Position numbers and translations under genes: made by a program
The notes under the pieces: model-generated
Databases searched by the model: none
The model's input: the letters and a program-made list of their open reading frames with translations, nothing else
What the model was told of the DNA's origin: nothing
Shown here: positions 11,323 to 23,395 of the stretch, piece after piece
Layout: every line of letters begins with the position of its first letter
Position numbering within the stretch: position 1 is the first letter of the stretch
From: Isoetes taiwanensis
Taxonomy: Eukaryota > Streptophyta > Lycopodiopsida > Isoetales > Isoetaceae
Direction of reading: 5' to 3'
NCBI GenBank assembly: GCA_021234155.1
Contig: JAJEKV010000040.1
Span: 5,607,229-5,671,228 of the forward strand
DNA: 64,000 bases

Positions 11323-13841
11323 AGGCATTCCTAGAGGAACATGGACGACTTAACCATGGACAAAAATGAAGAACCAAACGAGGAACCTAACGTAACGAGA
11401 GAAAAAGAAAATGCATGTCCAACGACAGACAACGAAATCTTGCAAACGAACCTGGAAGCTTGGAAGCCAGGCGACGCATATATGACAAATGCCTGAAGAT
11501 CACATGCTGAAATATACCAGATTAAATAACGAGTACAAACGCCTAAATTGTGTGACCCATGTACCCTTATAACCATGCCTGCACGAACTCCGCACTTGCC
11601 AACACATTAATTTCCCAAAAACGCAAAGCGCACTTAACAACAATTGCATATAATACCCAAGTAAATTTCAAAAAACAATGATGAGTAAGATAAGGGTTAT
11701 AAGGAATAAAGAATAATCTGAATGGCAAAGGATCATGGAACCTATCAAAACCAAAAGCTGAAAAACCTTTAACGTTTCTACAGAAACAAATACAGAAAGG
11801 GAAAAGGTAGGAGGCCATCAACGCAGGTCTGGGTTGGGCAGGGCAGAAGCTGCGAGGTTGTGCTAATTGAACCAGCAAGGCAACTGGACGACTGTCACAT
11901 GGCCTTGCCACGTCAGCAGGTGCCCACATCAAAGGATCAAGCGGTGATAGATGCAGTAAGCGGTGGCTTCTGAGAAAAAAGATCTGGGCAAAAAACGATG
12001 AAGAAGATAAGGCGGTAGGAGGATAAGGGGGTTGAGGCACCAGAATAAGAAAACGATCCTACAAATTAAATCAGGAGAAAGCGGCATGGGATTGACATTG
12101 CCCCGGTCATTAAAAAAACACACACTACAACAGGATAGGTTGTTTTACGTCAAGTATAGCGTCCAAAAACTTGACGCTAAATGTCTTTTCAAGACCCACA
12201 AATTGACAAAAAGTTGTCGCTATAAATGTCGTGGTTTGATGTCACACGAGCATCACTTATTGTGTCATTTATTGCGTCATGCCGACATGATGCAAGCATG
12301 ACGCAATGATAGTATTAGTGGCTATTTTACATCGTATTTGAACCAAGTTTATGTCAAAATTGTTGTATAATTGCATCTTGCATTACATCACATTAGCGTC
12401 GACTATAATTCGAATTTGGTGCATTTCCATGCCATATACGCCATCCATAAATAGACAACTCTTCGTGACAATTGTGACACTTTTTTATATAGTTGCATGC
12501 TAGTTTGCTACAATATTGTGTAAGTTTGATGACCTTTTTGCAACAAAATAATGATAATATGTATGACAACTTAGAGTGACAATTGTGACACTTCTATTAT
12601 ACACTTCTATGCTACGTTGTGTTAATTCTATGACCACTTTGTAACAAAATAATGGCAATACACATGTACGTTTGTGACATGTAAACTAATTATTTATGTT
12701 ACATCTACGTCAATGGTGTAACAACTATTTACATAATTAAAGAGATTGTTGCGTCAATTTCGTAATAGTTTTATGTCTATATTATTGTCGTGGCTTGACT
12801 TAGTTTTATGTCTATATTATTGTCGTAGCTTGATTTATTTCTCTTGGATGACAAGTTTACAATTTGTTCTTTGTCAATCTATGTTTATATGCATTTTTCG
12901 CCAATATTCTAATGTGAGTTGAAGTAGAATAATACTTCGTTTTCATCAACCAATAAAAGTTGCATCTAACCAAGATAACTAGACGAAGAAGAAGCCATTG
13001 CATTAAACTTAATAAATAGCTAACAAGTCATTGAAATGTTAATACCAAAAGTATAGCCACTAAATGAGATACTAAAATTTGGTAAATATTCGAAGTTCTG
13101 CAATTCTTCGGACCTCAAAGTAAAACTAGCTTCAATTGATCATTCTGCATTATCTTCAGGAGAAGAGGGACTTTTCTCACGTCCAAGAGTTTCTCGATCC
13201 TCATTATCCTGTTAACAAGTATATGTGGTCAAATAGTTGCTCATTACTATAAATTCTATGTATAAAAACATGCACTTCTCTCAAAACATTTGAATACTTA
13301 ACCATGAATCCTTAACTAATGTGAATCCTTAACTAATGGTTTATGGTTCATCCTTTAGAACATGAAATTAGAAAATAATTGTTACAATAAGTTACTCACC
13401 ATTTCTTCTTCTTCTTCAAAGTCTAGGTAAATAGGCTCTTGCTTTGGAAGTTGACTTCATTTCTCTTCAACATGTTGTCTGATGTGTTGAATTGATTATT
13501 TAACAACTTAATAGTGATTGTTTTATTCTTGCTTTAAATGAACGGAATGTTGTACACTAGTGGGTGGTGTTTTATAAGGTTTTGTGATCCTACTACCTTC
13601 ATTGTATTATATAATAGCATCTAACGTTAAATTGCAACCACAAATCATGATGTTATATATTCAGTCCTCGGGTGACGAATCATTGAATGGAGAACCATCA
13701 ACTTCAAACAATACTTTCATTGGTGGGGACGTGATACATGAGACTATTACAAATTATTTTCCAGTTGGTCAACAACCAGAAGATGGTAATGGTGGAAATT
13801 GCGAGTCTGACAATCCATTTAGGGATAAGGCAGATTTTCTA

Positions 13842-14537
13842 CACGATGAAGCTAACCCCATTGTATCCAAATGCACGCGTGTCTCGTCTTGCGACATGTT
13901 TGCTTATTTTGAACCTTCAACATAAAGTTGGTTGGAGCAACAATAGCGTCTCTGAGCTTTTCAGGTATGTACATACAGCTTTCACAATTTGTGTTTTCTA
14001 TGCACATGATTCCTAATAACTACTAACATATGAAAATATTACTCTAGTCTACTAGGCAAAATACTACCCGACGGCCATTGTCTTCCAAAGTCAAGGAGAG
14101 AGGCAAGAGAGTTGTTTCGTTCACTGGGCCTAGAATATAATTGCATACACGCATGCATCAATGATTGCATATTATTTCGCAACAATTATGCGGGAGATCA
14201 AACATGTCCAAAATGTAATGAGCCACGTTATGAGGAGGGTAGGAGGTCGAAGGTGGCAAGGAAAACATTGCGACACATGCCTATCATTCCTCGTTTACGT
14301 CATATGTTTCGATCTCCATTTCTTGCCTCATTTATGGATTATCATGCAAAGAACCGTAGTACTGATGGAAAAATGAAGATGCCTGCAGATGGAGAGTCAT
14401 GGAAAAATATCGAAGAAAAATGGCCACAATTTAAATTGGAGTCTCGCAATATTAGACTTGGACTAGGACTCGATGGAATATGCCCCTGGGGATCTATGCC
14501 ATCAAAACATAGTGTGTGGCCAATAGCTGATATCTGA
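13842..14537 (+). pseudogene. CACTA transposase (Transposase_21), truncated
   Basis: The encoded pieces match the N-terminal half of plant CACTA TnpD-like transposases. The first exon reads LYPNARVSRLATCLL...KVGWSNNSVSELFR, then a likely intron from about 13964. From about 14060 follows LGKILPDG..LPKSRREARELF, LGLEYNCIHACINDCILFR, a CPKCNEPRY zinc-knuckle pair, IPRLRHMF, MPADGESWKNIE and RLGLGLDGICPWGSM. A frame break occurs at 14537, after PIADI. A downstream acidic frame to about 14830 may be the diverged continuation before the nested repeat. The DDE catalytic part is absent. Transposition would need a transposase supplied elsewhere. Confidence 0.88.
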
Positions 14538-14825
14538 TGATGAAGATCGGCAACCGGAGCATATAGCAGAGGATTTCGCACTAGTAATAGAAAGGGACGT
14601 TGATGTATCACACTTCGATACTATCGAAGGCAATACTACACCTATATGGGATAATGAAGGTGCAAATGATTCATTACCTCAACCATCAGATATTAATGAT
14701 GATATAAATGAAGGAGATACTGATTTTATTTTTCGACCTCCAATGATGAATTCTCCTCCACGAGATGAGGCTGGAAGCAGTGGGCAACTAAGTGACAATG
14801 GCATTAATGATGACTATATTGAAGA

Positions 14826-14975
14826 ATAGAATAGAATAGAATAGAATAGTTTTTTTATCGTCCACTGAGACCAATCGGCCTATGGGACCCAGAAGGAGCG
14901 CAGCAAACTTATTACTGTCCGGGTTAAAAAACCCCCGCCCCGAAGGGTTTTCGAGGGAAAAACCGTGGCAGTAAT
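14826..14975 (-). mobile_element. SINE-like repeat with (TAGAA)n, copy C, nested in CACTA
   Basis: The layout is as in the copy at 11166: (TAGAA)n, a GAGACCAATCGGCCTATGGG phrase, then the 65-bp hairpin module (14911-14975). AAGAAT occurs at both borders (about 14822 and 14975) and may be a short target duplication, though it blends into the TAGAA tract. It interrupts the tail of the CACTA transposase frame, so it came after the CACTA insertion. Confidence 0.6.
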
Positions 14976-16050
14976 AAGAATGCTGTCAAACTGTACAAGT
15001 ATATAAGACGAAGAAGTTCCAAGCATTGCTTCACGTTTTAATTTGCGTACAAATTTGTGCTTGCATTTGGATGATGATGAGTTGGACGATATTGAGCATG
15101 ATATTGAAGACCAGTTCAACGTTTTATGACAATTATGTTGAATATTATGTAAAAGTCTGCTCTAAATTGCTTTTCTTGTAGTTTATTTAGTTGTATAACA
15201 CCTAAGAATATATATGCATATGTGTATAATTTGGGAACTTGTAAATGATAGGCCAGCAATGCTCCCAAGTCGAAAGGTGTCCCTACTTATCTTCTTGAAC
15301 TGCCCTTTTAAGACGAGATGCTTTTCATTTTCCAAAGCTTCTGCAAGATCATTCGTAGAATGCACTAATAGTTTGTAATAAGGAGTGCATAGTATGGTGT
15401 GCATTGAGGTTGAAGTCAAGGTCTAATAGGGTATGCATAGTATGGTGTGCCAGTCTAATTGAATACTATAAAATGTTTATTTGCAATGTTGTTTTCCTCA
15501 TATTAGCTAGTGGCACATTTGTGTCAGACTTAGCCCCTTTTGCGTCAAAATGTCTATGCATTTCTAATTCACAATGTCACTATATTGACACTTTTTTGAC
15601 GCAATCATGATACGTGATACGTAAGTGCCACAATATATAATAGAAAATTGATATAAAATTGCCGATGTGTCTGACACTGTAAAATGACACAAACGTTTTA
15701 CAAAAGTGACAATAAGCTATCATAAAATGTGACACAAAAGCATTACAAAGTTGACTCAAAACTTTAGAACTAGTGATGTTATAGTGGACATAAACTTATT
15801 GTTATTCTTGACTTAAATTATGTCACAATCCTTTCACAATACATGATGTAATCGATAACGAAAAATTAATAAAATTTGGACACAAATATGTGACAAAAAT
15901 GACGTTGTTGTTGACACAACTATACTGACACAAGTATTGACGCAATCAAATTAATTTGTGTCACTTTCAAGCTTCTGACACAAATCTGACGAATCTTAAA
16001 AGGTAGTGACGCAGGGCTTGACACAAAAAGCCTATCCTCTTGTAGTGACA

Positions 16051-16970
16051 GCAAAACTGAAACAATCAAAGCAAAAACAAATCAAACCTGGTATCTTGCT
16101 TCCAAGTGTTTGCGACAGAGGCGGAAGCGGTGGCCGATTGCAGAGAGGGAAAGATTCGAGAGAGCGATTGCAGGGGAAGATTGCAGATTAGCGAAGCAGA
16201 TGCAGGTCTGATGCTGGGAGTACGCCCCACAACCACATCGGATCCGCCATTGAAGAAGCATCGGCGAACACAGCGAGAATCCATGGTAGAAACGAATAAG
16301 AAAAAGCAATCCAATAACAGATTTAACCCTCGAAATCTGGCAAGGGACGGTCGAAATGGATCTCTATGTACAGGAAAACCGAGTCCCCTTATCCACAAAC
16401 CAGACATAAACAAAGATGCGATCTGAGGAAGGAGCAAAGCCATTTCGGAAAACTACCCAGAGCATGATATTGAAACTGTTGCAGAGGGCCAGATAAGAGG
16501 AGATCAGAGAGAGCAGAAGACGCTTACAGGGAAAAGGAAGGAATAGAAAGACTGAAAACCATGAAACCGTCGGATGCTGAACCCGAACTCAAGAATATCA
16601 CGCTTTCAAACAAAAACAAAAAAGCAAAGAAAGAAAACCTTAAGACAAGTCGTGGCAAAACTCTGTACCTGTACGCTGGAGCAGAACAGCTACCACTGAT
16701 GCACGAAGTCTGCAAAACGAAACTAATAACAGAAAAATACTGTAAATAACGAGATTCACACCTTGTAAGAAAAGGGGTTCTGGGAGCATGGGGTGCTTGA
16801 TGCAAATCGGCATGAATCGGGCAGCTCGTGGAAAGATAACGAAAAATACGCCCAAAAAGCTGCAATGTGATGTGAACGGAGCCCATAGCATATCGAAACC
16901 TCCAACAATCAATCCCTATCGCAAAGCAGCAGGTAGAGGATCTCCCAACACAAAGCAGCAGGTAGAGGAG
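16051..16970 (-). other. Possible minus-strand transcribed unit, unrecognised
   Basis: Three overlapping minus-strand frames (16066-16443, 16524-16886, 16640-16912) lie downstream, in the minus direction, of a TATA-like box at about 17045. A possible splice donor follows CTTACAAG at about 16763. The frames are Ser, Leu and Phe rich and match no family I know. The CACTA element begins at 16047, so any original continuation lies beyond it, near 12100. Confidence 0.25.
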
Positions 16971-16974
16971 AAAC

Positions 16975-17123
16975 TGATAGGATAGAGAAGAAGGAGAAAT
17001 CTAGATCAAGAGAACGCCGATGATAGAACAATGAAGAGAGGCTAAATAAATAGGAGGAGTGACAAAGGGACGTCCCCACCCAAGGAATGTCGGTTCTATT
17101 GCTGTCGCAATAGAACCGTGGCA
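16975..17123 (-). repeat. 149-bp segment (right copy)
   Basis: This is the uninterrupted partner of 6868-7255. On the minus strand it has TGCCACGG at the start, a 10-bp hairpin around CTGTCG, a TATA-like TATTTA at about 17045 and ATCCTATCA at the end. It is the near-empty site that proves the MITE insertion in the other copy. It may be a small LTR or a duplicated promoter region. Confidence 0.6.
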
Positions 17124-18661
17124 TTGCAAACCATTTGAAAGCATCTTTTCTTTTAGTGGGCACACATATTGGTTCCTCAAATATGTAAGGAGTCATTTGT
17201 ACTAATAATCTGAGGGCTACATAAAAGGAATGCAGAAGCCTACTTTTGGTTTCCCCTAAAGATACATTGTTCTCTAGTGAGGTGTAGAGTAAAGCAAGCC
17301 AATGAGGCCTTTTGCATGTGTGAGGCATTCTTCTGCAACATCTAGATGCATCCACTTTCTACATAAGATTTGCAATCAATTCGCCACCTTCCAAGCTATG
17401 CAAGCCAAATAAATACAAATGCAATGATCTATCCTATTAGGAGTGTTGCAGTATGGTATCTGCAAAGGCCTTCAAGGAGGAAGTTTGTCTACAATTTCAT
17501 GCAAAGCATCATAAAATTGAATGAGAAATGGTGAGAATTTAAGAAAGAGAATAGACTTACATTGAGCCTGCACAATTCAATAACCATAAAAAGATTGAAT
17601 GATTGAAAAAATACTGGTTTTATGAGGCCCTATCATGACAGAAAATGCAATGCTCCAAAGAAATCATTCCTCAAATTTTGTATCTGAGCAGAACTTTACA
17701 AATCCCAAGAAGTTTCAAAAGGGAGGCCTTTGAACATACATCATAGCTTTCAAAGTGCCACAGCATAAAGCAACAATATGCCTTACCTTCCTTATGTGAG
17801 AAATCTCGACGTTCCTCTGCCATTGCATATTTCTTCTCCTTGTTGCAACATTTATTCTCTTTCTCGAGAGGATCAAATTGATGTTTGCAATTCCAACATG
17901 TTCTTAAATTACCAGTGCTTGCTGCAATGACTGAAATAATGCCAGCCTATGTAATATTCCAATCAGCATCATTCTAACCAAGAGATAAAATCCTCTAGCT
18001 ATAGCTACAGCTACAACCTACCTTTACAAACCTTGTTCATGTTTAATGATAACAAATTTTAATCTTCCAGACAGTAGCACTACATACTGAGAAATACGGG
18101 AGCATATGTATCACTGGAATTCCTGTTAAATCCTCAACCGACAAATAAATTCATGCAAATAAGACAATTTTAAACGGAAGATAAGGGCCTTAAGCTTTGT
18201 GGTTTTGAAATGCAGTTTAGCACAGCGCCTCCGACAAAAATGGAAAGGGATGGCATTCCATTACTCTAAAATTCCTGGTCGCATCCTCGTTTATTAGCAA
18301 CTGACCTGATATAAGCTAGACCCGTTAGGTTTAAATATCAAGGAAAAAGCTTTCTTTGGATAAGACCTTAATTACCTTGCAGGTGCTTAATCTTTGTTTG
18401 GCAGCTCGTCTGAGTTTCCTGCCTTGTTTTTGCCCATCCCCCCATCCTTTCCTCTCCTTCCTTGTGCTTTTTTCTTCATCAATCTGGTCATTGTATTAGA
18501 CCAGTTCCGACAGAATCTTTTGCAAATATTGTTTTCAGGGCCTCTTTCCTATTCGATGCCCCAAGTTTCATTGTTCTATGAGCTATGGCAGAGAGAAGCT
18601 ATGGCGGAAAGAAGGGGAAAAACGGAAGTTCTAAACTCTAGTCGTGCCAAAAAGAAAAGAA
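17124..18661. other. Stretch without recognisable gene
   Basis: AT-rich DNA. The longest frame (18394-18675, plus strand) has no recognisable domain and ends inside the fold-back element. I see no repeat boundaries and nothing I can name here. Confidence 0.4.
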
Positions 18662-19115
18662 GGGAAAAACTCTGAAATACCCTTATGTTTTGCTAAAATT
18701 AACAAAACGCCTCTAGTTTTGGGGGTATTTTAATAGAAATGATCATAACTTTTTTGTGATGATCCAAATGAGAATAAGTCTTTCAGATATATTGTAGAAA
18801 AGGTTGAGATCTTTCCATGAAAGTTAACATCTCCTGAATCAGATTCTGAAATCTCAAGTTATGGTCTCGTAAATCCCTCTGAAATTTCTACAATTTTCTT
18901 GTGTATTAAAAATAGCATAACTTGTGATTTAAGACTCCGATTTATATCATCTTACCTTTGATGGAAAGATCTCAACTCCGTTACAATAGCTTTGAAAGGC
19001 TTATTCTCATTTGGATCATCACAAAAAAGTTATGCTCATTTCCATTAAAATACCCCCAAAACTAGGGGCGTTTGTTAATTTTAGCAAAACATAAGGGTAT
19101 TTCAGAGTTTTTCCC
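18662..19115. mobile_element. Fold-back element, Mutator-like MITE, 454 bp
   Basis: Arms 18662-18863 and 18916-19115 are inverted copies of each other. Both begin GGGAAAAACTCTGAAATACC. The outer 155 bp match with few changes and the inner part is more diverged. The loop is about 50 bp. The terminal sequence is of the kind seen in plant Mutator-like MITEs. The flanks are AAAAAGAAAA-type on both sides, consistent with a 9-10-bp duplication but too simple to prove. The element could transcribe into a long double-stranded hairpin. Confidence 0.85.
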
Positions 19116-19837
19116 AAAAAGAAAAAGAAATAACTGTGGAGAAAATGCGTGCTGATGCCACATTTGTTATTCGTTATTGAAATAGGATTTCCTATTCTTT
19201 CATTTTGCTATTGTAAGTCATTCAGCTTATATTTGTATGTATCGATGTGTCTATGTTATTATATCATATGAAGAAAACACCTTCATGGAGGATTTGCAAT
19301 GTTATCCTATTGAAATAACCCTAACAACGCTTTATGCAATCCACTAAAATGTTAGGCACCTATTTTTATTGTCAAATAATTTAATAGATTGTAGTGAATA
19401 TTTAAAGAACCACTGGTTTGATCATCTTAGCACTATAGAATGATTCTAAGAACTACAAAATGGTTTAGGAAGCGTATATTGAGAGGTTGAATAGAGCCCC
19501 AATTATTACTGCAATAGTTCACGAACCGAATGAAGAGGTCCATCTCATACTTGGGGAATTGCATTGAGCCCGTATAAATACACCCATGTCCTTATATGTC
19601 GTAGCCACATGTCGTAACCACATGTTTACTATATCTCTTGAGCTAATTTCATCAAGATAATTTTATAAATGAATGCTTGTGTGCTTTTTGGATGTTCTGC
19701 CGCATATGGCAGTTCAAATCTTCAAGCATAGGCATTGCTTCAGATTTCACATGTCCAGAATTAATATATTTGGTAAAGAGAAATGTCCAAGGCCGCTGCG
19801 ATAAATTTCTTGTAATATAGTAAAGATAGAAAACCAC

Positions 19838-20032
19838 GCAAACTTAGTGTAATTAAAGAAAAATGTCTTAATATCAATATGTAGACAAAGTCTTGGGCTG
19901 TTGACTTGGTAGTTGCTGGATGACATACGAGTTGACTAATTCAAGTTAGATGAAATAGTCATAGCCTCCAAATTTGGAAGAATCCCAAACATTAATTTTA
20001 GGCCAATTCTACGTGAACATTCCTTGCAGAAT
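19838..20032 (+). repeat. Duplicated 5' flank of malectin-like gene (copy 1)
   Basis: This matches 28207-28428 with small changes, from AGAAAACCACGCAAACTTAG through GACAAAGTCTTGGGCTG to TTAATTTTAGGCCA. It sits just upstream of matching first exons in both places, so it is probably the original promoter and leader region copied with the gene. Confidence 0.8.
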
Positions 20033-20102
20033 ATGGCGCCAAGGCTATGGATTCACAACATCTTTCTCTTCGGTTTGCTTCTCAAAGCTGCTGCCCAGCA
20101 AG
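20033..20102 (+). pseudogene. Malectin-like receptor gene, exon 1 (copy 1)
   Basis: The exon encodes MAPRLWIHNIFLFGLLLKAA followed by AQQ, a typical signal peptide, and then a splice donor (CAAG|GTATTGATG). The second copy at 28429 aligns codon by codon. The next exon should be about 70 bp away, as in copy 2, but the intron is interrupted at about 20140 and the matching exon 2 appears only at 23596. The copy is therefore split by about 3.4 kb or is the remains of a rearranged cluster. Alone it encodes only the leader. Confidence 0.75.
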
Positions 20103-20319
20103 GTATTGATGCAATTTTTTTTTTCTCTTTCTGTTTTTTGGGTTGCCCCTAGGGGGGCAAACCCTCGTTGAGGTGGGTTCTTAGCATATTCCAAGGATAT
20201 GTTGGTATCTTCCTAGTATATTCCAAAAACTGCTCCAAACCTGCTACCGCCCTTAAACTGGCGGTCATCCTCGTTAGTGGGCAAGACTCTTCGTATACTC
20301 TGTAGCCGGTAGCCAGTCC

Positions 20320-20415
20320 AGGATATGGTAGCCTTCAATTTGGTAGCCTGCACTTTTGCTTGAATCCAGGATATGGTAGCCTTCAATTTGGTAGCCTGTA
20401 CTTTGCCTGAATCGA
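20320..20415 (+). repeat. Two-copy tandem repeat, about 50-bp unit
   Basis: The unit AGGATATGGTAGCCTTCAAT...GTAGCCTGCAC(TTTTGC)TTGAATCC is repeated twice in tandem with minor differences. Confidence 0.8.
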
Positions 20416-20494
20416 TACTGGTTATTTTCATAGTTAGAAGTTAGGAGTTAGGAGTTAGCTAACGCCTAACGTATAATAACGTCTAACTAGCTAT

Positions 20495-20860
20495 TCTCCG
20501 GGCAACGAGAGCTGTTGGATAGGGATATTCACCCCTTATTCCTTAATCTACACCGTACACAAAATTCCTTGTTTGTGGGGTATGGATGTATAGAAATTAT
20601 GATACTGTATAACAAGATTTGCAAAATACTATAAGATTTCAGGCAATATACTATATGGTGTTGATTTTGTACATGCAATACATAATTAAAAGGGCTCTCG
20701 CTGCCCTACATCACCCCCCGTGTGAATATGCACCCAAACAAAAGGGGGTTTAAGGGGGAATTTAATTTTAATGGATGTAATGTAATGGTTTGTGTTATAG
20801 GTTCAAAAATTTTTTTGCCCCTTCGGGGCAATGAAAATTGTGTATGAATGTTGTGTACAT
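20495..20860 (+). repeat. Dispersed repeat of about 370 bp, copy 1
   Basis: This matches 24503-24880, from CTCCGGGCAACGAGAGCTG through GGGCTCTCGCTGCCCTAC and ATATGCACCCAAAC, and ends near a GCCCCTTCGGGGC hairpin followed by AATGAAA. Both copies end in such a hairpin, with different but still paired bases (GCCCTTCGGGC in copy 2). The family is not recognised. The terminal hairpin recalls Helitron 3' ends, but no CTRR end was found. Confidence 0.65.
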
Positions 20861-23274
20861 TGCTATAGGTTCTTGTGCCTAAGACAGTGTGGCCTTGAAG
20901 ACCACTTATAGTTGCGCTGCAAAAAATTCTATAATATATATTTGTAATAAGCAAGTAGGCCAAAAAATTTATATCATTGTGAGGGTCTCCATTCTACATA
21001 TTGGAATACAAAACGAAACTCTACAATATTGATGAAAAAAATAATGCTAAAGAGAATGCATTTATGATGTAAACCACTTACAATATCCCTAGGTAGTAGA
21101 ATTCCATATGCTAGACATGTTAGAACATGTGTTTAGGAAATGGAGCCATGAAGGATGTCACGTTTGTTTAAGTCACTAGTCAAATCACTATGATACTAAG
21201 TAAGCAGACACAATAAGAAAAAGAAAGAGGTGTGCAACCAAATATCTTATTCTGAAATGTAATCTTGTAAGTACATGTATTGCCAATATATGGTAGCATG
21301 ATAGAACTAAATCAAATTCTCCAGATGTTTTCAATGAACTCAGAAAACCGTGGCAAGATTGGCCCATCAATAGTGCATCACCTCTTAGTAAAACATAACA
21401 TAACAAGAGTTTGAAGAAAGGTCGCAAAAAATGAAAGACCTGATGATCATGGTTACCAAAGAAATATAAAAAGTTCTTCAAGTCATTATCTTACATACCA
21501 AATATTCCATGGTCAGAAGGCACATCTTTGTACACATCTTCTCAAATATCTATGTATATAGCAAAGCCAATAGTAAGGCCACTGGAAAAAATCACAAATA
21601 TTAGTTGTTATTGAGCCACAGGCATAACACAATTTTAGAATAGCCGAGTTACACCAACAAAAAGCAACAAGTGTTTTTGAAATACACCTAAACACCTAAA
21701 ACGTACCAAACTATCCATGTATCAAGACAAAGCTGCTTCCGCCATTTTAAAGCCCCCGTGCCAAGAGATATGGCTAATCTTTGCATGCCAACCACATGGT
21801 GCTGCCTGCCTGATACCCTGATAGCTGTTTCTGAAGCCTGATAGCTGCCCTGCATTTTAACTTCATAACTTGCACCAGACATGCCATTAAATAACTTGCA
21901 TCTACTGTTTAAGGGATACATGCTTACCTCAGCATATGATAGATTCGGGGAAATGTCGAGGCATCGGGGGCGATTTGAAGCGAGGCTTCACACTAGACTT
22001 TTCGATTCTACCCGAACACCGGAGCGTAAGCCAAGGAGTCGAGGTTTGCTTACTGGTCCCTCAAATCGAAATGAAAACCCAATTCATAATGTAACACAAA
22101 TATGAAACGAAATGTTGGTATCTACCTCTCATCGAAAAAGAAGGCTAGAAGTGCCACAATTACAAAAAGCAATTTGGATTTGATAAAAGAGGTAAACGAA
22201 TCGGTTAGTGGACTGGTTAAGTCCCCGCCGATATCTATCTTGGTCAAAACCAGAAGCTTGCAAAAGCAAATGTAGAGATGAACCTTCAACAGAAGTTCGG
22301 AAAACAAGGTGAAACGGATGACGTGGTTGAAGGTATATACAAAGAACTTATATGTGCAGCCAACTAGTTACCCCTTACAATATGCGCCGGCGACGATCGC
22401 CAGCTTCAATGATCCATAGCCAGTTTTTCTTAGAATACATCCCAAACTTGATCGATCCGCCTTTTGCCATTTAAGAGCATGGGAAGTAAATCCACTTAGC
22501 CATTAATCTGCAAGACGCTTAGCAATACCTAATTGTTCCCGAAGCTGCAAATGCAAGCTTTGCATCGAGAAAAATGGCGATGCAAAATTTTAAATCTAGA
22601 GAATCCGATTATAAACAACCCGAATCGGATATTTATTAATAGTAGAGGCCTCAGCCTCCAACCATCTCGCTTTTCAATACAACTCTAACTGGAGCCCACA
22701 ACACAACAACCGCGGTACATCATTTTATTCCGTAGAGAAATATCGCAACCCCAAGCATGAGACCCATAGCTTAAAAAAATCCTTTGAATCACTCGATCAT
22801 CTAAGCACCGCGCAGATGCCCTCAAAGCTTATAGCTTATAATCCGTTGAACCTTCCGATCATCTACCTCTGCTCTGATCTGCCTTTACTTGCTCTGATGG
22901 CGATTTACTCAGGGCATGAGGACAAACAAATTAACCAGGAGCCTAATCGGAGTTTTGAATGGGGTAATGCGCCATACTTAGATTGCTTCTCAGATTCTCA
23001 CTGCAAAATGGTCCTCTAAATCCCCTTCACTAGTAAAAACCTCTTTAAAGCTAATAATCTAGCCATCAGAGAGAACTGTGGAAGCCATAGCGAAAAGAAA
23101 ACTGCCGGAAATGGTCCTCTAAATCCCCTTCTCCACGAACCCTAAAGTTGAATGCCTCGTTGCTTGCATGGCATTCATAAAATTAAATTAATTAAGTTTT
23201 TAAGGAACAAAAACATGCAAGGCAAAACCATTGCAAAACCATAGTTAAAATGCCATTTAAATATGAGAATCCAG

Positions 23275-23395
23275 TGTGCACTCTAGATGTACTGATTAGT
23301 ATGCCTCGTGCAATACGCCCATGAAATCATATAAAAACCATGCCAAAAAGCGTATAAAATCACAAAAAAAAACCCCTGTTATAATGCTACATATT
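23275..23395 (+). repeat. Duplicated flank segment A (copy 1)
   Basis: This matches 27886-28005 (GTGCACTCTAGATGTACT..., CAATACGC, AAATCATATAAAAACCAT, CCCCTGTTATAATGCTA). In the second locus it lies upstream of malectin copy 2. Confidence 0.7.

Larger units (their letters stand above)
12123..16047 (+). mobile_element. CACTA (En/Spm-type) DNA transposon, 3925 bp
   Basis: The 5' end is CACTACAACAGGATAGG and the 3' end, reverse complemented, is CACTACAAGAGGATAGGC. The flanking 3 bp are ACA on both sides (12120-12122 and 16048-16050), exactly the 3-bp duplication expected for CACTA elements. Subterminal zones at 12150-12900 and 15480-16030 are full of short words such as GTGACA, TGACGCAA and TGTGTCA on both strands, like transposase binding sites. 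Autonomous members are usually well over 6 kb. This one keeps only the N-terminal part of the transposase and contains a nested repeat, so it is a defective derivative. Confidence 0.93.

Noticed and set aside
6868-17123. The two 149-bp copies as LTRs of a 10-kb retroelement
   Set aside because: No 5-bp target duplication, no clear primer site, and no retroviral genes. Kept only as a repeat.
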